64,000 nt of DNA from NCBI GenBank assembly GCA_004555915.1, contig SFJM01000007.1:19908-83907 (forward strand), given 5' to 3'. This DNA is from Clostridiales bacterium. GTDB taxonomy: Bacteria; Bacillota; Clostridia; Oscillospirales; Butyricicoccaceae. A model generated the notes under the pieces. It saw nothing but the letters and a program-made list of their open reading frames with translations, was not told the DNA's origin and did no database searches. Below are positions 24,772 to 32,872 of this stretch, in pieces. Made by a program: the position numbers and the translations under genes. How positions within the stretch are numbered: position 1 is the first letter of the stretch; each line of letters begins with the position of its first letter.

Positions 24772-25756
24772 CCGCGCACTGATCTCGTCTATTCTGCACC
24801 AGATGGAACACCAGCATGACCAGTACGAAGCGGAAGCGGAAAGCCGCCGCTATCAGCTGACCATGGCAATCCCGCGTCTGGGAGAAATTGACCGGGAGCT
24901 TCGCTCCACTGCGGCAAAGGCCATGCGAATTGCCTTTGAATCCAACAATACCGCGTCAGAAATCGAAGCTCTCAAGCAGAAAAATCTGGCTTTACAGGCA
25001 GAAAAGCGCCAATTGCTGCTGCTGCATGGCTATCCGGCGGATTACCTTGCCGTAGCCATGGACTGCCCGGTCTGCCGGGACACCGGCTACCATGGCACCA
25101 AGCTGTGTAACTGTGTCAAACGCCGGGCGGCAGAAATCCAGAAAAAGAACCTGTCCTCCCTGCTGCCGGTGGAGCGGGAAACCTTTGAGACCTTCCGTCT
25201 GGATTATTACGGCACCCAGCCGGATTCCCGTTTCGGCATTGCTCCCCGGGAAATGGCACGATTTAATTTCCAAAAGTGCATGCAGTTTGCCGAACAGTTT
25301 GGTTCCTCCTATGAAAACCTGCTGTTATACGGCTCCGCAGGACTGGGCAAAACCTTCCTGTCCTCCTGCATCGCCCGCCGTGTCACCGAACGGGGCTTTT
25401 CCGTGACCTATGACACCGCCATCTCGATTTTTGACCAGTACAACATCGTAAAATTCAAAAGCGGGGATGTATCCGCCGCCTCTCAGGCACTGAATCGGTT
25501 CCACAGCGCAGACCTGCTGATTGTGGATGACCTGGGCACCGAAATGCCCAACGCCTTCCACACCTCCTGCCTGTATGACCTGCTCAACCGCCGCCTGATG
25601 CGCCGATTGCCCACCATCCTCAGCACCAATCTGCTGCCGGATGAGCTGGAAGGACGCTATTCCGTCGCCATTGCCTCCCGCATTCTGGGGGAATTTACCC
25701 AGCTGCGCTTCATCGGTGAGGATATCCGTAAAATCCGCAAAAAACAACGTCTTTAA
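24761..25756 (+). CDS. DnaC/DnaI-type helicase loader ATPase
   Basis: A 331-aa AAA+ ATPase. The N-terminal region is helical, and residues about 107-122 form a zinc-binding Cys cluster, CPVCRDTGYHG ... CNC, as in DnaI of Bacillus. The ATPase core carries Walker A GSAGLGKTF (about 189), Walker B LLIVDDLGTE and the sensor SRILGEF. Such proteins deliver DnaB-type helicase to the origin together with the DnaD protein. It starts 11 bases inside the upstream gene and is followed by a hairpin terminator, making a two-gene replication operon. ATG 24761 follows a GGAGGG site. Confidence 0.92.
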   Translation: MAYDRALISSILHQMEHQHDQYEAEAESRRYQLTMAIPRLGEIDRELRSTAAKAMRIAFESNNTASEIEALKQKNLALQAEKRQLLLLHGYPADYLAVAMDCPVCRDTGYHGTKLCNCVKRRAAEIQKKNLSSLLPVERETFETFRLDYYGTQPDSRFGIAPREMARFNFQKCMQFAEQFGSSYENLLLYGSAGLGKTFLSSCIARRVTERGFSVTYDTAISIFDQYNIVKFKSGDVSAASQALNRFHSADLLIVDDLGTEMPNAFHTSCLYDLLNRRLMRRLPTILSTNLLPDELEGRYSVAIASRILGEFTQLRFIGEDIRKIRKKQRL

Positions 25757-25832
25757 AGAACATTTTCAAAACACACATAGAATTGTAACAATCACTTCAT
25801 GGTTTGTTCACAACTTCGCCGGACAAATGCGA

Positions 25833-25975
25833 TATACTATAGCCATGGAAAGGGAACTGCAATCCCTTCCAAAAAGATATGCCGGTATCTTTGAATTTCT
25901 CTTACCCCCTTTTTATTTTGTGAAACGTATGCGAACGAAACAGTCATCCCTTGCGGATGGCTGTTTTGTTTTTCC
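25833..25975 (+). ncRNA. Candidate small structured RNA between dnaC and the nuclease gene
   Basis: In a 312-base gap with no convincing gene, a TATACT box (25833-25838) with a poor -35 is followed by two small hairpins (GGAAAGGG...TCCCTTCC with one bulge, and AGATA...TATCT) and then a strong terminator. An open frame inside (from 25844) overlaps the terminator and reads without protein-like features. It could be a leader, a trailer of the replication operon or a short independent RNA. No known family was recognised. Confidence 0.25.
25938..25970 (+). terminator. Terminator after the DnaD/DnaC operon
   Basis: 12-bp stem (25938-25949 with 25955-25966, one G-T pair), then TGTTTTTCC on the plus strand. 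Confidence 0.8.
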
Positions 25976-25993
25976 CCAAGTTTTGGATTGCAC

Positions 25994-26022
25994 TTTCCAA
26001 TATACCAAAAACCTGTTATAAT
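25994..26022 (+). promoter_or_regulatory. Promoter of the nuclease gene
   Basis: Weak TTTCCA (25994-25999), 17-base spacer, perfect TATAAT (26017-26022), 47 bases before the start codon. Confidence 0.6.
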
Positions 26023-26068
26023 GAAACAAATATGAGTGATTCGTTCCGTTTGTTCGGAGGTTTTTTCT

Positions 26069-27163
26069 ATGCCTAATATTATTCATGCCGCTGATTTCCA
26101 TATCGGCGCAAAATTTGATTTTCTCCCGTCCGAGCTGGCAGCAAAGGCCGTGCGCCGGCAGCTGGAAGCCCTGCAGGCGCTGGTGTCCTATGCGGCGGAA
26201 TCCGCCGCGGATGCGGTGCTGCTTGCGGGAGATTTATTTGATACCCCGGAGGTACGCCCGCAGATTTCCTCTGCGGTTTTTTCCGTGCTGGGCAAATGCC
26301 CCTGCCCGGTTTTCCTGTCTCCGGGCAACCATGACTATTATCATGCGGGCAGCCCCTATGCAACCCAGCCATTGCCCGCCAACCTGCATGTGTTTACCTC
26401 CCGCACGCTGGAGCCATATGCACTGGATGACGGGGAAACCGTCATCTGGGGCGCCGCATTTCAGGACAATAAAGCTGTGATTCCGCTGGATGCCCCGCTG
26501 AATCCGGATAAGCTCAACCTGTGCGTTGTCCATGGCGAGCTGGGCGGTACCGGCGGCTATAATGCCATTTCCGAAAGCGCTGTCATCAGCAGCCGCTTTG
26601 ACTACATCGCCCTGGGACACAACCACCGGTTCAGCGGCGTGTTCCGCATCGGCCAAACCGCTCTGAGCTGTCCGGGCTGTTTTTCGGCAACTGCCTCCAA
26701 TGAAACCGGTGTGAAGGGCTATCTCACCGGCAAGCTGGAAAAGGGAAATGCTTCCCTCACCTTCCGCCCGTCAGAGTGTACGGAATTTATGGAGGTTTCC
26801 CTGCCCATGACCGGCCTGCATGATGACACCGCGCTTGGCGAGGCGCTGCTGCCCCTGCTGCCCACACCTCCCTCCCGCATCTGTGTCACAATCCGCCTGA
26901 CCGGTACCCGGATGTACGAGCCAAACCTGTCCGCGCTGACCCGTTCCCTGCGGCATTCCTTCTTCCATGCCGTGCTTTTGGATGAATCCACCGTCATGCA
27001 GGATTTGTACCGCTATAAGGACGATGATGGCCTGCGGGGCACAGTAACCCGTGACTTTATGGCTCGCATGGAACGCTGCGGCAATGACGAACGCTCCTAT
27101 GCCAAGCTGACGCTGGCGCTGGAATATGCTCTCGCCGCACTGGACGGCAGGGAATTAGACTGA
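26069..27163 (+). CDS. SbcD/YhaO-like DNA repair metallophosphoesterase
   Basis: A 364-aa calcineurin-type phosphoesterase. The five metal motifs occur in order: ADFHIG (residue 8), GDLFD (56), GNHDYY (86), VHGELGG (about 155) and GHNH (about 186). The C-terminal region resembles YhaO/SbcD cap domains. These nucleases act on DNA ends with an SMC-type partner (SbcC/YhaN), yet none is next to it, so the partner may lie elsewhere or the activity may be independent. CGGAGG lies 8 bases before ATG 26069. The gene ends 8 bases before the next membrane protein; the two are probably co-transcribed. Confidence 0.88.
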   Translation: MPNIIHAADFHIGAKFDFLPSELAAKAVRRQLEALQALVSYAAESAADAVLLAGDLFDTPEVRPQISSAVFSVLGKCPCPVFLSPGNHDYYHAGSPYATQPLPANLHVFTSRTLEPYALDDGETVIWGAAFQDNKAVIPLDAPLNPDKLNLCVVHGELGGTGGYNAISESAVISSRFDYIALGHNHRFSGVFRIGQTALSCPGCFSATASNETGVKGYLTGKLEKGNASLTFRPSECTEFMEVSLPMTGLHDDTALGEALLPLLPTPPSRICVTIRLTGTRMYEPNLSALTRSLRHSFFHAVLLDESTVMQDLYRYKDDDGLRGTVTRDFMARMERCGNDERSYAKLTLALEYALAALDGRELD

Positions 27164-27171
27164 GGGATACG

Positions 27172-28017
27172 ATGAAAAAACAACATAAGGAAGTCACAGT
27201 CCGGGTCATCCTGACCATTCTGGTTGTCCTCTGCTGTGTTCGACAATTTATGAACGGCGCGTTTGAAAACGTGTTTACCTGTATTCTCTGCCTGCTGCTG
27301 TTCAGCATTCCCAACTTCATCAGCAAACGGTTTGCCATCCAGCTGCCGGTTTTCCTGCAGGTTGTCATCATGATCTTTATTTTCTCCGCGGAAATTCTCG
27401 GTGAAGTCAATGCCTATTATGTACGGATACCCCTGTGGGATACCATGCTGCATACGGCGAACGGCTTTCTGATGGCAGCCATCGGCTTTTCCCTTGTGGA
27501 TATTTTCAACCGCAGTGAACGGTTTCTGGTCAAGCTGTCCCCGGTTTTCGTGGCAATTGTAGCATTCTGCTTTTCCATGACCATCGGCGTATTGTGGGAA
27601 TTTTTTGAATTTGGTATGGATATGCTGTTCCATACCGATATGCAGAAGGATTTCTTTGTTTCTGCCATCCATTCGGTGGCCCTGAACCCGAATGGGCACA
27701 ATGTCCCGGTACATATGGAAATCCAGTCCCTGCTGGTGAATGGCGAGGACTGGATGGCAGCCTATGGCGGATATCTGGACATCGGCCTGATTGACACCAT
27801 GAAGGATTTATTTGTCAATTTTATCGGCGCGGTTGCCTTCTCCATCATCGGCTACATTTACATCAAGTATCGCGGACACAGGCAGAGCGTTGCCGCCAAG
27901 CTGATTCCCACGGTCATCCGTGCGGACGACGATACCGTAGACCGGTTCGGCAATGTGCTTCCTCAGGAGCCGGCACAGTCCGCCCCCGCTGAAGCGAAGG
28001 AGCACCAAAACCAGTAA
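27172..28017 (+). CDS. Integral membrane protein, DUF2238/YjdF-like
   Basis: A 281-aa membrane protein with about seven hydrophobic segments, starting MKKQHKEVTVRVILTILVVL. Conserved acidic/aromatic spots lie in or near membrane helices: WDTMLHTANGFL, LWEFFEFGMD and DTMKDLFVNFIGA. This set matches the YjdF/DUF2238 family of unknown function. The C-terminus is a cytoplasmic Ala/Pro-rich tail (PQEPAQSAPAEAK). It follows the SbcD-like gene with 8 bases between. The start is ATG 27172 with GAGGGATACG upstream. A transport or enzyme role is unknown. Confidence 0.85.
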   Translation: MKKQHKEVTVRVILTILVVLCCVRQFMNGAFENVFTCILCLLLFSIPNFISKRFAIQLPVFLQVVIMIFIFSAEILGEVNAYYVRIPLWDTMLHTANGFLMAAIGFSLVDIFNRSERFLVKLSPVFVAIVAFCFSMTIGVLWEFFEFGMDMLFHTDMQKDFFVSAIHSVALNPNGHNVPVHMEIQSLLVNGEDWMAAYGGYLDIGLIDTMKDLFVNFIGAVAFSIIGYIYIKYRGHRQSVAAKLIPTVIRADDDTVDRFGNVLPQEPAQSAPAEAKEHQNQ

Positions 28018-28020
28018 AAG

Positions 28021-28059
28021 AAAGACGGATGAAGTTAGTCGCTTCACCCGTCTTTTTTT
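28021..28059. terminator. Bidirectional terminator between convergent operons
   Basis: Stem 28021-28034 with 28042-28055 (14 bp, one mismatch), then T7 on the plus strand. It also precedes the end of the folate operon (stop at 28068) on the minus strand. Confidence 0.85.
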
Positions 28060-28067
28060 GTATGTTA

Positions 28068-28880
28068 TCAGGAAATCGCTTCCAGCAGCTCGGTCATTGT
28101 CCTGCGGTAAACCGGATGGACAAAAAACGGCGCAATCTGCACCATGGGCCGGAGGACAAAATCCCGTTTGGGAATTTCCGGATGGGGGAGGTTGAGCACC
28201 GCATCCGCATATATCAGGTCATCATAAAACAGGATATCCAGATCCAGTGTCCGGGGGCCCCAGTGGATGATACGCTCCCGGTTTGCCGCCTGTTCGATGG
28301 CGTGCAGCGCATCCAGCAGCTCATGGGGCGGCAGCAGGGTCTGTACCCGCAGCACGGCATTGAGGAAATCCTCCTGCTCCACACCGCCATATGGCTCTGT
28401 CACAATATAATCGGACACCACATCCACACGCATGGACGAATCCTTTTGCAGGGCTTCCACCGCGCCGTCCAGATAAGCTTTGCGGTCCCCCATATTGGAG
28501 CCCAGCGCAATATATGCCGTATGCCAGCCCCTTTCGATACTCACGGACGCAGTTTTGAGCGGCAGGCCAATGGGTGCCCAGGGCTTTTCAATCTCCAGCC
28601 GGAGGCTGTCCAGCAGCGGCAGGGTCTGCAGCAGATGGGTACACAGCTGTTCTGCCGCGGTTTCCAGCAGCTGGAAGGTATGGCGTGTCAGGAAATCCTG
28701 TATTTCCCCGCAGACTGCGCCATAATCCATGGACAGCTGCAGGTCATCTGCCAGACCGGCTTTTCGCAGGTCTGTGCGCAGGTCCGCACTGACAATAAAT
28801 TTCTGTCCCAGACGGTTTTCCTCCGGGAATACCCCGTGATGGGCAAAAACCTCCAGCTGTTTGATATGAATTTCATCCAT
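28068..28880 (-). CDS. folBK: Dihydroneopterin aldolase-HPPK fusion (FolB-FolK)
   Basis: A 270-aa bifunctional folate enzyme. Residues 1 to about 115 are FolB (EVFAHHGVFPEENRLGQKF, MDYGAVCGEI, FQLLETAAEQLC), which cleaves dihydroneopterin to hydroxymethyl-dihydropterin. Residues about 120-270 are FolK (YIALGSNMGDRKAYLDGAV, RTLDLDILFYDD, LPHPEIPKRDFVLRPM), which pyrophosphorylates that product. Fusion lets the intermediate pass directly. The start codon overlaps the folP stop by one base (TAATG). It is the last gene of the folate operon. FolBK fusions are known in Firmicutes. Confidence 0.95.
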   Translation of the reverse strand: MDEIHIKQLEVFAHHGVFPEENRLGQKFIVSADLRTDLRKAGLADDLQLSMDYGAVCGEIQDFLTRHTFQLLETAAEQLCTHLLQTLPLLDSLRLEIEKPWAPIGLPLKTASVSIERGWHTAYIALGSNMGDRKAYLDGAVEALQKDSSMRVDVVSDYIVTEPYGGVEQEDFLNAVLRVQTLLPPHELLDALHAIEQAANRERIIHWGPRTLDLDILFYDDLIYADAVLNLPHPEIPKRDFVLRPMVQIAPFFVHPVYRRTMTELLEAIS

Positions 28881-29698
28881 TATGCTTGTCCTCCTGCCCG
28901 GAGAATTGCCTCTGTCATATCCACCGCACGGCGGTTTGCCCGCACGTCATGCACGCGCACAAACATGCACCCCTTCATTACGCCCATAACGGTGGTGGCA
29001 AGGGTACCCTCCTCCCGCTGGTCAGCCGGCAGATCCAGTGTTTTGCCGATCATGGACTTGCGGGAGGTGCCCAGCAGGATGGGGTATCCCAGCTCATGCA
29101 GCATTTCCACATGGTTCATCAGAATCAGGTTGTGCTCCAGCGTCTTGCCGAAGCCAATGCCCGGGTCAAGAATGATGTTTTCCTCTGCAATGCCTGCCTG
29201 CTTTGCCAGCTTCACGCATTCCCGCAGGTCATCCAGTACCTCCGGCAGATAATCCTCATACACTGCCTGCTCCCGGTTGTGCATCAGGCAGCAGGGCACG
29301 CCTGCCTGTGCAATGACAGCTGCCATATCCGGGTCATATTTCAGTCCCCAGATATCATTGACCAGATCGGCACCTGCCGCCAGTGCAGCCGTTGCCACCC
29401 GGCTTTTATAGGTATCCACGGAAACCGGGATGTCAAATTCCCGCTTGACCGCCTCGATTACCGGCACAACCCGTGCAATTTCTTCCTCATCCGGCAGCTT
29501 GGTATAGCCCGGACGGGTGGATTCGCCGCCGATATCCAGAATGTCCGCGCCATCCGCAATCATCTGCTCTGCATGCTTCAATGCCGCATCCATGCTGTTC
29601 CATTTTCCGCCGTCGGAAAAGGAGTCCGGCGTCACATTTAAAATGCCCATCACATAGGTTTTTCCGGTTGTCTGAAACTGTTTTTTACCAATTAACAT
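28880..29698 (-). CDS. folP: Dihydropteroate synthase
   Basis: Joins the pterin pyrophosphate made by FolK to p-aminobenzoate; target of sulfonamides. The 272-aa protein has NVTPDSFSDGGKW (residues about 21-33), the ADILDIGGESTRPGY pterin-binding motif, and the end motif RVHDVRANRRAVDM. AAAGGAAT lies 6 bases before ATG 29698; the longer start at 29812 has no site. It lies in the operon order DHFR-FolC, HD protein, FolP, FolBK. The one-base overlap with folBK implies coupling. Confidence 0.97.
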   Translation of the reverse strand: MLIGKKQFQTTGKTYVMGILNVTPDSFSDGGKWNSMDAALKHAEQMIADGADILDIGGESTRPGYTKLPDEEEIARVVPVIEAVKREFDIPVSVDTYKSRVATAALAAGADLVNDIWGLKYDPDMAAVIAQAGVPCCLMHNREQAVYEDYLPEVLDDLRECVKLAKQAGIAEENIILDPGIGFGKTLEHNLILMNHVEMLHELGYPILLGTSRKSMIGKTLDLPADQREEGTLATTVMGVMKGCMFVRVHDVRANRRAVDMTEAILRAGGQA

Positions 29699-29714
29699 GT
29701 TGTATTCCTTTCTG

Positions 29715-30203
29715 TCAGAGCAGGACGGTATGGTTCCTGCGTTCCTCCGGCCAGTAACAGGTATCTGCAGCCGGACAGGCAAAGCACATCCGGCTGGCTT
29801 CATCCGCTTCATATAGCAGCTGGATCAGGCTGTCCGGTGCGGCACCGGCCTGATGTCCACCCACGGCGTCCAGAATCTCTGCCTGTTCCTGCTGTGTAAA
29901 TGCCATATCCTTCAGAATCTCCTTTGCCATGGCAATCCCCGCCTGTGCATGGGGCTGTCCGGTTGTATACTGCTTGAGCCGCCCCAGGTCATGCAGCAAG
30001 GCCGCGGCATAAATCACATCCCGCGGGTATGCTGCCTTTCGGTCTGCCGCCAGCAATGCGGCAATCCGCGCCACATCCAGTAAATGGGGCAGGCCATGGC
30101 GGCAGTAAATCCGGTCCTGCTCCAGCTGTTCGATTTCCTGCAAACAGCTGCGATAATACGGGTGTTCCAGCAGGGTTTGAACCCGTTCCATATGCTGTAT
30201 CAT
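29715..30203 (-). CDS. HD-domain phosphohydrolase in the folate operon
   Basis: A 162-aa HD-type metal-dependent phosphohydrolase. The His ligand is in CRHGLPHLLDVARIA (about 35-49), the HD pair in ALLHDLGR (about 68-75), and the last Asp in YEADEASRMC (about 131-140), followed by a Cys cluster CFACPAADTC. It overlaps the start of the DHFR-FolC gene stop by 4 bases and sits between it and folP. Folate synthesis needs a phosphatase for dihydroneopterin triphosphate, and no nudix FolQ is seen here. In archaea the HD protein MptB acts on a dihydroneopterin cyclic phosphate, so a similar role is plausible but unproven. Confidence 0.85.
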   Translation of the reverse strand: MIQHMERVQTLLEHPYYRSCLQEIEQLEQDRIYCRHGLPHLLDVARIAALLAADRKAAYPRDVIYAAALLHDLGRLKQYTTGQPHAQAGIAMAKEILKDMAFTQQEQAEILDAVGGHQAGAAPDSLIQLLYEADEASRMCFACPAADTCYWPEERRNHTVLL

Positions 30204-31945
30204 ACCTGCTCTCTCACCGCCTTCCGCAGCTCATGCAGCCAGGACAGGGAACCAAATGCCAGAATCGGCCGTCCATCTGCTGCCTGTTCCGCCAGCTCCA
30301 ATGCCTGTTTTACCTCATCCGCCGGTATGACATCGGCACAAAACGCACGCAGGCAGTGTGCCAGCTGTTCTGCCGGCAGCGCCCGGGGATTGTCCGGCGT
30401 CACGGTAATGATCTGCCGTGCCATGGGAGCCAGCAGCCGTCCCACCTCGGTAAAATCCTTGTCTGCCAGTACGCCCACCAGTTCGATGATATTTCCTTCC
30501 GGCCATCGGCGCTGCGCTTCCTCCTTCAGCCGTTTTGCGGCATTGGGATTGTGGGCGCCATCCAGTACAATCACCGGATGGTCGCAAATCTGCTCCATCC
30601 GACCATGCCATTGTACCTGCTGCAAGCCGGTGCGGATGGCATGTTCCGATATGGCAAAGCCCTCCAGCTGCTGTACCGCCGCAATGGCAGTTGCCGCATT
30701 GTCCGCCTGAAACAATCCGGGCAGAGAGACCGCCAGCTGCGGATATTCCTTCGTATGCAGGGTAATGCCATGCGCATCCGCATGGGTAACGGCATAGTCC
30801 TCCGGACGCACCACCGTCAGCCTGCTGCCCTGCTCCCGGCAGATTTGGGCAATTTCCCGCTCCACGGTATCGCTTTGCCCCTGCAGCACTGCCGGTACAC
30901 CAGGCTTGATGATCCCCCCCTTGGCCCGGGCAATTTCCTCAAGGGAATCACCTAAAAATTTCATATGGTCCATGCCGATGGATGTCAGCACACTGACTGC
31001 GGTTGTCGAGAGGACATTGGTTGCATCCTCCCTGCCTCCCATACCGCATTCCACCACGGCAATGTCACAGTGCTGCTGTGCCATCCAGCCAAAGGCCAGC
31101 ACGGTTTCCAGCTCAAAGGCCGTGGGGGTCTGCTGTCCATCCGCCTGCATCCCGTCACAAATCCCCCGCAGGCGTGTCATCCATGCGGCATAGTCAGTTT
31201 CGGAAATCATGTTCCCGTTGACCCGCCAGCATTCCCGCTCATCAAACACAGCCGGGGAGGAATAGGTACCCACCCGATAGCCTGCTGCCTGCAGGATAGA
31301 AGAAATCATTTCCAGCGTGGAGCCTTTGCCATTGGTTCCGGCAATATGGATGACCGGATACCGGTCCTGTGGATTTCCCAGCCGCTGCAGTACATCCTTC
31401 ATGGGCTGCAATCCCAGTACAATGCCTTTTTTCGCGGTCAGGCCGGCAATATATGCCCTGGCCTGGGGATAATCCATGGCTTTCCGCCGAAAGGTCAGGA
31501 AGGTATAGGGAATCTCCCCGGCAACATGGGTCTGTTCGGTCTGTACATACTGCTCACGGTCAAATACCGGGAACCGGGTATCCCCGTCAAAGCTGCCATG
31601 GATTTCCGTCAGATACAGCACATCCGCCAGCGGCAGCGCTTCCTCATACAGCCGTGCACCGCCGCAGATAAAGGCATCCTGTCCTGCCGCCAGCTCCAGC
31701 GCCTGCGCCAGGCTGGAAACCGTTTTGCAGTGCGGTGCATTGAACTGTCTGGTACGGGATATCACAATGGTTTCCCGTCCGGGAAGCGGAAATCCGATTT
31801 CCTCATAGGTACGCCTGCCCATAATGATGACATGTCCCATTGTCAGGTCACGAAACCGATGCTTTTCCTCCGGGATATCCCATGGAATGCGCCCGTTGTT
31901 TCCAATGATTCGATTTTCTGCAAATGCGGCAATCAATGCAAGCAT
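30200..31945 (-). CDS. folA-folC: Dihydrofolate reductase-folylpolyglutamate synthase fusion
   Basis: A single 581-aa frame that begins with DHFR (residues 1 to about 155: IAAFAENRIIGNNGRIPWDIP, IIMGRRTYEEIG, FICGGARLYEEAL) and continues without stop into FolC (about 157-581: IHIAGTNGKGST P-loop, VECGMGGREDATNV, VVLDGAHNPNAAK). DHFR makes tetrahydrofolate; FolC adds glutamates to retain it. There is almost no linker (TFRRKAMDYPQ). An internal Met at 31477 (codon 157) has only a weak GGCGGAAAG site, so separate FolC translation is possible but unproven. ATG 31945 starts it. This is the first gene of the folate operon. Confidence 0.94.
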   Translation of the reverse strand: MLALIAAFAENRIIGNNGRIPWDIPEEKHRFRDLTMGHVIIMGRRTYEEIGFPLPGRETIVISRTRQFNAPHCKTVSSLAQALELAAGQDAFICGGARLYEEALPLADVLYLTEIHGSFDGDTRFPVFDREQYVQTEQTHVAGEIPYTFLTFRRKAMDYPQARAYIAGLTAKKGIVLGLQPMKDVLQRLGNPQDRYPVIHIAGTNGKGSTLEMISSILQAAGYRVGTYSSPAVFDERECWRVNGNMISETDYAAWMTRLRGICDGMQADGQQTPTAFELETVLAFGWMAQQHCDIAVVECGMGGREDATNVLSTTAVSVLTSIGMDHMKFLGDSLEEIARAKGGIIKPGVPAVLQGQSDTVEREIAQICREQGSRLTVVRPEDYAVTHADAHGITLHTKEYPQLAVSLPGLFQADNAATAIAAVQQLEGFAISEHAIRTGLQQVQWHGRMEQICDHPVIVLDGAHNPNAAKRLKEEAQRRWPEGNIIELVGVLADKDFTEVGRLLAPMARQIITVTPDNPRALPAEQLAHCLRAFCADVIPADEVKQALELAEQAADGRPILAFGSLSWLHELRKAVREQV

Positions 31946-31981
31946 GCTGTTCTCCCCTGTCTTTTCTGTTCATGTCTTCTA

Positions 31982-32010
31982 AGCATACCATATTTTCCGT
32001 GCCGTGACAA
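31982..32010 (-). promoter_or_regulatory. Promoter of the folate operon
   Basis: Minus-strand TTGTCA (complement of 32005-32010), 17-base spacer, TATGCT (complement of 31982-31987), 37 bases before the start codon. The gap 31946-32269 (324 bases) also serves as the promoter region for the divergent nitroreductase, with a TATACT box at 32090-32095 and a weak -35. Confidence 0.75.
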
Positions 32011-32269
32011 ATCCCATCCACAGGTTTTCCCCTGTGTCTTTTTGACAGAAAATTCCCGCCTGCCGCTTTTCCTGATAACTAAAATATGGTATACTGTACC
32101 CGCGAATTGTTCCGGCAGGCAAACGACAGCAGCCGGAATACTTTTTGCAAAGGGTCTGATTTGCCCCTGTACCGGCAAATATAGCGCCAATACCATACAA
32201 TCTCTGTCAACAGGGTCTGCAAACCCTATCATTCCTGTATATGATATATCCGAAGGAGGAATTTTTCCC

Positions 32270-32806
32270 ATGAACACAACTGAATGCATCCGTTCCCGCC
32301 GCAGCATCCGGCATTTTGCGGACAAGCCGGTACCGCGTGAGGTTCTGGAGGAAGTTATTGCCGACGCAGCCTATGCCCCGTCCTGGAAGAACACCCAGAT
32401 TTCCCGTTACATCGCTGTGGAAGGCCGTGAAGCTATTGATGCGCTGGCAAAGGATTATGCACCATTTAATGCACGTACGGTTTCCACCGCACCGCTGCTG
32501 ATTGTCCAGACCTTTATCAAGAACCGCTCCGGTTTTGAGCGTGACGGTTCGTTCACCACAGACCGTGGCGAGGGCTGGCAGATGTATGACTGCGGCATTG
32601 CCGCACAGACCCTCTGCCTGTCCGCACATGAGCACGGACTGGGTACCGTCATCATGGGTATTTTCGACCGTCTGGCACTGGAAAAATACCTGAATGTCCC
32701 GGAGGATCAGGAAATTGCCGCACTGATTGCGGTAGGCTATCCGGCAGAAGAGCCGAAGGCACCCCGCCGCAAGGATGTTGCAACCCTGCTGTCCTACGCA
32801 GAATAA
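32270..32806 (+). CDS. Nitroreductase-family flavoprotein
   Basis: A 178-aa FMN-dependent oxidoreductase. The FMN phosphate motif RSRRSIRHFADKPV opens the protein (residues 7-20), and PSWKNTQISRY, GWQMYDCGIAAQTLCLSAHE and a typical IAVGYPAEEPKAPRRK C-terminal motif follow. It is short for a nitroreductase (usually about 200 aa), the single-domain type used in quinone, nitro or disulfide reduction with ferredoxin- or NAD(P)H-linked electrons. AAGGAGGA lies 9 bases before ATG 32270. It is divergent from the folate operon and has its own terminator. Substrate unknown. Confidence 0.92.
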   Translation: MNTTECIRSRRSIRHFADKPVPREVLEEVIADAAYAPSWKNTQISRYIAVEGREAIDALAKDYAPFNARTVSTAPLLIVQTFIKNRSGFERDGSFTTDRGEGWQMYDCGIAAQTLCLSAHEHGLGTVIMGIFDRLALEKYLNVPEDQEIAALIAVGYPAEEPKAPRRKDVATLLSYAE

Positions 32807-32817
32807 GAAAAATACAA

Positions 32818-32863
32818 AACAGGCAAGGTATGACCCTCCCGTCAAGCCTTGCCTGTTATTTTT
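32818..32863. terminator. Bidirectional terminator after nitroreductase
   Basis: Perfect 11-bp stem (32818-32828 with 32847-32857) with ATTTTTT after it. It lies between the convergent nitroreductase and PstS-like genes. Confidence 0.88.
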
Positions 32864-32872
32864 TATGGATGG

